Origin: Paludisphaera soli
GTDB lineage: Bacteria; Planctomycetota; Planctomycetia; Isosphaerales; Isosphaeraceae
Direction of reading: 5' to 3'
Length of the DNA: 34,198 bases
Assembly: GCF_011064595.1 (NCBI RefSeq)
Contig: NZ_JAALJI010000042.1
Span: forward strand, 1 to 34,198
Every line of letters starts with the position of its first letter. Position 1 is the stretch's first letter. Below, piece by piece: positions 34,133-34,198 of this stretch. The translations under genes were made by a program, and so were the position numbers. The notes under the pieces were generated by a model, which saw only the letters and a program-made list of their open reading frames with translations, did not search any database and was not told the DNA's origin.

Positions 34133-34198
34133 ATGCCTCGACCCCCCAAGCCGTGGTACGCCCGCGGCGCGTGGTACACCGACTTCGGCCGCCGCAAC
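34133..34198 (+). CDS. site-specific integrase, N-terminal 22 codons (runs off the window)
   Basis: ATG 34133 follows GGGAGGAG with good spacing. The product starts MPRPPKPWYARGAWYTDFGR, the short Pro/Trp-rich beginning common to planctomycete tyrosine-type integrases (which continue with an arm-binding domain of the form xWYVxxxGxxxxLG). Its place 130 bp after a tRNA 3' fragment and a hairpin is the classic layout of an integrative element. The catalytic part lies outside the window. Confidence 0.6.
   Translation, partial: MPRPPKPWYARGAWYTDFGRRN

Noticed and set aside
1-34198. CRISPR arrays
   Set aside because: I looked for regularly spaced direct repeats at 60-75 bp periodicity and saw none; the repeats seen are protein-level or single tandem copies.

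Overview
The window looks like chromosomal DNA of a high-GC planctomycete, probably of the Isosphaeraceae/Gemmataceae type. The grounds are a LEPR-XLL-type motif at the N-terminus of a giant surface protein, a DUF1580-like protein, large tyrosine and serine recombinases of the kind common in these genomes, and uniformly high GC with G/C-ending codons. This is inference from the sequence alone; no database search was possible.

Layout. (1) 1-226: 3' end of a DUF1259-like gene. (2) 645-5954: a 1769-aa RHS/YD-repeat protein with an excalibur-type Ca-binding insert and a visibly AT-richer C-terminal tip. It is followed in ATGA overlap by the start of a small gene that is cut off at about 6035. (3) about 6035-20800: a mobile-element graveyard. 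It holds a DDE transposase with an amber codon and a lost 3' end, three nested serine-recombinase modules (one intact), two truncated back-to-back IS3-family elements, a Gp88-like gene, an IS630 element with both ends and its TA duplication (one opal codon), a DUF1580-like gene, a second IS630-type element with indels, an integrase N-terminal fragment and an IS66 fragment. Some 3-4 kb of this zone carries no convincing gene. (4) 21174-32804: one giant gene (3876 aa) coding for a multidomain extracellular protein. It carries a complete vanadium-haloperoxidase active site, two separate metzincin-type HExxHxxGxxH motifs, Ig-like, propeller-like and beta-solenoid-like regions. (5) 32990-33673: decayed fragments, including an AlkD-like DNA alkylation repair remnant. 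(6) 33956-34198: the 3' half of a tRNA-Pro(CGG), a perfect 14-bp hairpin, and the start of a new site-specific integrase gene running off the window. This looks like the edge of a tRNA-targeted integrative element.

How it fits together. The two large exported-type proteins (RHS and the giant) are the only long intact non-mobile genes. They flank the mobile zone, and the RHS tip and its partner gene look like the point where insertions began to accumulate. The most unusual items are the giant haloperoxidase/metzincin protein, the symmetrical arrangement of recombinase modules (two outer modules facing inward and both ending at the same codon motif), and a conserved C-run frameshift geometry in both outer modules.
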